A stretch of 64,000 bases of DNA, from the NCBI RefSeq assembly GCF_010645065.1, contig NZ_JAADZW010000001.1, positions 186,001-250,000 of the forward strand, given 5' to 3'. Made by a program: the position numbers and the translations under genes. Below the pieces are notes generated by a model that ran no database searches, was not told the DNA's origin, and saw nothing but the letters and a program-made list of their open reading frames with translations. This document shows, one piece after another, positions 60,090 through 64,000 of this stretch (within the stretch, counting starts at the first letter, position 1; every line of letters starts with the position of its first letter). The stretch is from Flavobacterium fluviatile. GTDB taxonomy: Bacteria > Bacteroidota > Bacteroidia > Flavobacteriales > Flavobacteriaceae.

Positions 60090-61847
60090 ATGACTACACA
60101 TAAGCTTTTACTTAGACTATTTTGTGGACTTTTTTTGGGTTTTGTTCAGATGAAATGTGCCTACGCACAAACAGCATCTAATACACATAATTCACAAACA
60201 AAGCCCAATATTATTTTTATTCTTACTGATGACCAACGTTTTGATGCTCTCGGTTATGCTGGAAATCCATTGGCTTACACCCCTGAAATGGACAATATAG
60301 CTAGAGAAGGAGTTTATTTTAAAAATGCGATTTCCACCACACCAATTTGTGCAGCTAGTAGAGCTAGTATCTTTAGTGGAATGCATGAGCGAAAACATAG
60401 ATATTCGTTTAGCTCGGTCGAAATAAAGCAGGAATACATGCAAGAAGCTTTTCCCAAAGTACTTAAAGAAGCTGGTTATTACACGGCACTTTTTGGGAAA
60501 TTTGGTGTAAAGTACAAGCATTTAGATGAGTTATATAACGAATATGATGATTACGACCGCAAAGCATCTTTTCATGATAGAAGAGGGTATTATTACAAAA
60601 CAATCGGAAAAGACACGGTGCATTTAACACGTTATACGGGGCAACAAGCTTTAGATTTTATAGACAAAGCTCCGAAGGACAAGCCTTTTTGCTTGCAATT
60701 GAGTTTTAGTGCTCCTCATGCTCATGATTCTGCAAAAGATCAATATTTTTGGGATAAAGAACAAGATTTTGTTCTTGGTAATACTACCGTTCCCGATGCA
60801 AAATTTTCGGACAAAAGCTATTTTGATAAGTTACCTCAAATAGTTAAAGACGGTTTTAATCGTTTGAGATGGACTTGGCGATATGATACTCCAGAAAAAT
60901 ACCAACACAATGTAAAAGGCTATTTCCGAATGATTGCTGGAGTGGATATGGAAATTACTAAAATCCGAAAAGAATTAGAAAAGAAAGGTTTGGCTGATAA
61001 TACCATTATTATTGTGATGGGGGATAATGGTTATTTCTTGGGCGAAAGACAATTGGCGGGTAAGTGGTTAATGTATGATAATTCGATTAGAGTGCCCTTG
61101 ATGATTTACGATCCACTTATAAAAGAACATAAAGATGTGGATGAAATGGCATTGAATATTGATGTACCCGCTACTATTTTGGATATGGCAGGTGTAAAAC
61201 AACCTGCTTCTTGGGACGGTAAAAGTTTAGTGCCATTGATTAATTCGTCTCGTTCCAATTTAAAACGTGATGCTATTTTAATTGAACATTTATGGGAGTT
61301 TAAAAATATTCCGCCAAGTGAAGGTGTTCGTACGAATGAATGGAAATATTTCCGATACGTAAATGATAAATCAATAGAGGAATTGTACCATTTAAAGAAT
61401 GATCCTAACGAGTTACATAATTTAGCTCAGGATACCAATTATACAAAAACATTAAACGAATTACGAAAAAAATGCGAGGCATTAATTGCAAAAAATAACG
61501 ACCCTTATTCTGGATTAGCCTCTGGATTAACAGTGACTTTTGGAGAAAATACAAAAGATAAAACAGCGAATGCGAAGTTGGTTCAATTTAGCTGGACTGT
61601 ACCGAAACAAATTACCAAACAACAAGCGTATCAAATTCTAGTTTCAAGCTCTTTAGATAAACTCAACCAAAATATTGGGGATGTTTGGAACAGCGAAGAA
61701 GTGCGTAAAACACAAGCTACAAATATTGCCTACAATGGTTCATCATTAGAATCGGGAAAAACCTATTACTGGAAAGTTCGTTTGTGGGATGAAGTTAATA
61801 GAACCGGAGATTATTCGGTTTCCAAATCTTTTCAAATTAAAAAATAA
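60090..61847 (+). CDS. Sulfatase (S1 type) with C-terminal GH78-like N-terminal domain
   Basis: A 585-residue exported sulfatase (signal segment about 6-27). The formylglycine motif is CAASR with Cys87, and Asp47-Asp48 and the later MGDNGYF segment supply metal ligands, as in S1-family sulfatases. The last 95 residues or so (FSWTVPKQITKQQAYQI, then YYWKVRLWDE) match the fibronectin-like N-terminal domain of GH78 alpha-L-rhamnosidases. No rhamnosidase catalytic domain follows; the protein ends there. Sulfatase-rhamnosidase fusions occur in ulvan-degrading loci, so this may be a truncated fusion. It removes sulfate esters from oligosaccharides. Confidence 0.85.
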   Translation: MTTHKLLLRLFCGLFLGFVQMKCAYAQTASNTHNSQTKPNIIFILTDDQRFDALGYAGNPLAYTPEMDNIAREGVYFKNAISTTPICAASRASIFSGMHERKHRYSFSSVEIKQEYMQEAFPKVLKEAGYYTALFGKFGVKYKHLDELYNEYDDYDRKASFHDRRGYYYKTIGKDTVHLTRYTGQQALDFIDKAPKDKPFCLQLSFSAPHAHDSAKDQYFWDKEQDFVLGNTTVPDAKFSDKSYFDKLPQIVKDGFNRLRWTWRYDTPEKYQHNVKGYFRMIAGVDMEITKIRKELEKKGLADNTIIIVMGDNGYFLGERQLAGKWLMYDNSIRVPLMIYDPLIKEHKDVDEMALNIDVPATILDMAGVKQPASWDGKSLVPLINSSRSNLKRDAILIEHLWEFKNIPPSEGVRTNEWKYFRYVNDKSIEELYHLKNDPNELHNLAQDTNYTKTLNELRKKCEALIAKNNDPYSGLASGLTVTFGENTKDKTANAKLVQFSWTVPKQITKQQAYQILVSSSLDKLNQNIGDVWNSEEVRKTQATNIAYNGSSLESGKTYYWKVRLWDEVNRTGDYSVSKSFQIKK

Positions 61848-61898
61848 CAATCAACTATAAGCAAACCCGATTAAGGGTTAATTAAATAATAAAAAAAC

Positions 61899-63278
61899 AT
61901 GAAAAATACCCTTTTAATTTTGATGTTCAGCTTAGGAATGAGTTCGGCTTTTTCCCAAATCAAACACGGTTTGCGTGACGAACAAGGCAGGCATGTTATC
62001 CCTAGAGGCTATGTGGTGGTAACTAACGATGGTGATTTTACCGCTGATGATTATCTGCGAATGGTGCGAATGGGTGCCAATTCTCAAGTAATCCGACTGG
62101 AATTAGGGAAACTCAGTACATTTCAAGGTGCCAAAGTAGATAACAATTATATACTCAAATTGGACACACTTGTCAATTTAGCTAAATCACAAGGAATTAA
62201 AACGGTTTTTAAAATGACGGTTTATGGAGTGGAGCATTTTTCATGGGAGCAATTTTGGCTGAATAAAAAAAAGGAGCATACGACCTATATAGATGCATGG
62301 AAGTTAATTTGGAACCGTTATAAAAACGAAGATTTTGTTTTAGGTTATGATGTAGTGAACGAACCGCGAAAACTTACGATGGATATTTCATACGATGATT
62401 TGACTGCAAAATACCTTGTGCCGTTGTACCAAAAAATTATTGATGAAAGTCAAAAGATAAATCCAAATAAAAAAGTGTTGATTCAGTCCATTTTTATGAA
62501 TAAAGGCGAAGGGATGGACAATAATCAATATGCTGAAATTAAAGCACCCGTTAATCGAAAAAATGTGGTTTTTGCTCCCCATATTTACCAGAGCAATATG
62601 GATTTGGTAAAACCTGTAATGGAACGTTTTGATAGCGAATCGACCATGCTAAATGCTCCCATTTTTATAGGAGAATGGGGTTTTCCTACTTTTTCTAAAA
62701 CAGATACTCTTGTAAGTGGAAAAGTTGGACAGCTTAAATATACTGAATTGTATATGCGTACCGCCGAAGTCTTTGATGAAATGGGTGTAGGAAGCATTAA
62801 AGCTTGGTTTTCGGGAAATCCAAAAATGCAAAATTTTTTGCCAGAAGGACCTTCAACCTGGGCTATTTTTAGTGACAAAAATGCCATCGGAACGGTAGAG
62901 CGTAAATACATTACCGATATCATTGCAAGACCTTATCCCCAAACGATTGCGGGAGATATTTTGAAATTCAAATTTGATTTTGCCACCCGTACACTACATG
63001 TTAACTTAAAATCAGACAATAACAAGGGAACTTCGGTTGTGTTTGTGGGAGCCAATAGGCATTATCCAGATGGGTTTACTATTTTTTGTGATGATGCCAT
63101 GATACTAACCTATGATCCTATTAAAAAAGAAGGACTTCAAGTAGTAAAAAACAATACAAAAGCGACCGTTTATGACTTTGTTTGGGACGAAATGCGCCAA
63201 CAGTTGAACATTAAAAAATGGCCTGAAGATCAAAAAAACATCCATTTTAAAATAGCTCCAGGGATAGTTAAAAAGTAA
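61899..63278 (+). CDS. GH5-like glycoside hydrolase with endoglycoceramidase-type C-terminal domain
   Basis: A 459-residue exported protein (signal about 3-20). The TIM barrel shows GH5 catalysts: acid/base Glu155 in DVVNEPR and nucleophile Glu259 in IGEWGF, with the conserved APHIY segment. The last 120 residues (TFATRTLHVNLKSDN-type strands) form a beta domain like the Glyco_hydro_5_C module found in endoglycoceramidases. Substrate is uncertain: glucuronan-, xylan- or glycolipid-like beta-linked sugars are all possible. The gene follows the sulfatase by 51 nt in the same direction. Confidence 0.75.
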   Translation: MKNTLLILMFSLGMSSAFSQIKHGLRDEQGRHVIPRGYVVVTNDGDFTADDYLRMVRMGANSQVIRLELGKLSTFQGAKVDNNYILKLDTLVNLAKSQGIKTVFKMTVYGVEHFSWEQFWLNKKKEHTTYIDAWKLIWNRYKNEDFVLGYDVVNEPRKLTMDISYDDLTAKYLVPLYQKIIDESQKINPNKKVLIQSIFMNKGEGMDNNQYAEIKAPVNRKNVVFAPHIYQSNMDLVKPVMERFDSESTMLNAPIFIGEWGFPTFSKTDTLVSGKVGQLKYTELYMRTAEVFDEMGVGSIKAWFSGNPKMQNFLPEGPSTWAIFSDKNAIGTVERKYITDIIARPYPQTIAGDILKFKFDFATRTLHVNLKSDNNKGTSVVFVGANRHYPDGFTIFCDDAMILTYDPIKKEGLQVVKNNTKATVYDFVWDEMRQQLNIKKWPEDQKNIHFKIAPGIVKK

Positions 63279-63402
63279 TAATGAAAGCCTATATGGGTTT
63301 GTCAGATGCTCCATCCCGATAAAGCAGGACAACTATTTGAATCCCCTATACTAATTTTAGAATCTAGAATAGAGTAGACTAAAAGTATTAATATTATTTA
63401 CA

Positions 63403-64000
63403 ATGATTAAATCACATTCGTTATTTGTTAGATTCTTTTTTGTGCTAGTAGTAGCCCATGTTCAATTAGGATTTGCACAGCAATCGAATACAGAGATTGC
63501 TGCCAAGGTTAAAGTACTATTGGGAAAAATGACTTTAGACGAAAAAATAGAACAATTAACGCAAGATGCTCCTGAAAACACGCGCTTAGGTATTCCTATG
63601 ATGAAATACAGTGAATGTTTGCACGGCTTGTGGTTAGACAATGCCACAGTATATCCGCAAGCGATTGCTTTGGGTTCTACTTGGGAACCGAAATTGCTTC
63701 AGGAAATGACTACGCATATTGCTTTAGAAGCCAGAGCGGCTAATTTAACGCATTGTTATTCACCTAATTTAGATGTGATTACAGGTGATCCACGTTATGG
63801 TCGTGTGGAAGAATCTTATGGTGAAGATCCGTTTTTGGTTTCCAAAATGGGTGTTGCCTTTGTAAACGGACTTCAAGGAACGGGTAATGAACGTTTTGAT
63901 AAAAATCATATTATGGCTACGGCCAAACATTTTGTAGGCTATCCTGAAAACCGTCGTGGTATCAATGGAGGTTTTAGTGATATGTCTGAAAGAAGATTGT
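63403..64000 (+). CDS. GH3 glycoside hydrolase, 5' part only
   Basis: From ATG 63403 the frame is open to the window edge (199 residues). A signal segment (about 8-25, ending GFAQQ) is followed by the GH3 N-terminal barrel with the features KMTLDEKIEQL, SPNLDVITGDPRYGRVEE, SYGEDPFL and AKHFVGYPENRRG. GH3 enzymes remove terminal beta-linked glucose, xylose or glucuronate units. The C-terminal domain with the second catalytic residue lies outside. It probably belongs to the sulfatase-GH5-GH3 transcript. Confidence 0.88.
   Translation, partial: MIKSHSLFVRFFFVLVVAHVQLGFAQQSNTEIAAKVKVLLGKMTLDEKIEQLTQDAPENTRLGIPMMKYSECLHGLWLDNATVYPQAIALGSTWEPKLLQEMTTHIALEARAANLTHCYSPNLDVITGDPRYGRVEESYGEDPFLVSKMGVAFVNGLQGTGNERFDKNHIMATAKHFVGYPENRRGINGGFSDMSERRL

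Noticed and set aside
1..64000. CRISPR array or cas genes
   Set aside because: No regularly spaced repeats of 25-40 nt and no Cas-like protein were found.

Overview
The window comes from a Bacteroidota bacterium, most likely a Flavobacterium-type flavobacterium. The evidence is AT-rich DNA, SusC/SusD pairs, a CTnDOT-type tra gene order, a histone H1-like small protein, DUF6520 and DUF4134-type families, a hybrid two-component regulator and weak Shine-Dalgarno sites. No rRNA gene, intact tRNA or CRISPR array was seen.

Region 1 (1 to about 33,650) is most of an integrative conjugative or mobilizable element. At the left edge a relaxase and its accessory protein run leftwards, preceded by three consecutive perfect hairpins that make a good oriT candidate. 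Next come cargo genes (about 1.6-18 kb). One part is a transport/peptidase module: a MauE-like redox membrane protein, a four-cysteine secreted DUF6520 peptide, an S9 peptidase and a SusD/SusC pair. The other part is a set of regulators: XRE, a TPR-AraC membrane regulator, a soluble AraC protein and an RteC-like protein, mixed with lipoproteins and a histone H1-like protein. The transfer operon (18.3-29.1 kb) reads traE, traF, a small DNA cytosine methyltransferase, traG, three tandem TraI-like paralogues, traJ, traK, traL, traM and traN. It is followed by two DUF3945-like paralogues, a helix-turn-helix excisionase-like protein flanked by two related winged-helix proteins, and a tyrosine recombinase that lacks the first catalytic arginine.

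Region 2 (about 33.4-35.6 kb) is a scarred junction. It holds a 22-nt fragment of a tRNA 3' end (probable att core), a terminator, a Fic-family pseudogene with two lesions (one at a 14-nt homopolymer), and a decayed 3' end of an IS6-family transposase.

Region 3 (35.6-64 kb) is a polysaccharide utilization locus for a uronic-acid-containing, probably sulfated polysaccharide. On the minus strand it encodes a GH2 enzyme, a GH88 unsaturated glucuronyl hydrolase, SusD, SusC, a hybrid two-component sensor-regulator, a beta-helix protein (possible lyase), a hexuronate MFS transporter, UxaC, UxuA, an SDR mannonate/fructuronate oxidoreductase, KDPG aldolase, KDG kinase, KduD and KduI. Both the glucuronate branch (UxaC, SDR, UxuA) and the unsaturated-uronate branch (GH88, KduI, KduD) end at 2-keto-3-deoxygluconate, which KdgK and Eda split into pyruvate and glyceraldehyde-3-phosphate. 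The locus's LacI-type regulator is broken by a frameshift and has no normal start codon. On the plus strand lie a sulfatase carrying an orphan GH78-type N-terminal domain, a GH5 enzyme and a GH3 enzyme cut by the window edge. The enzyme set resembles ulvan-type loci more than alginate or pectin loci, but the substrate is an inference.
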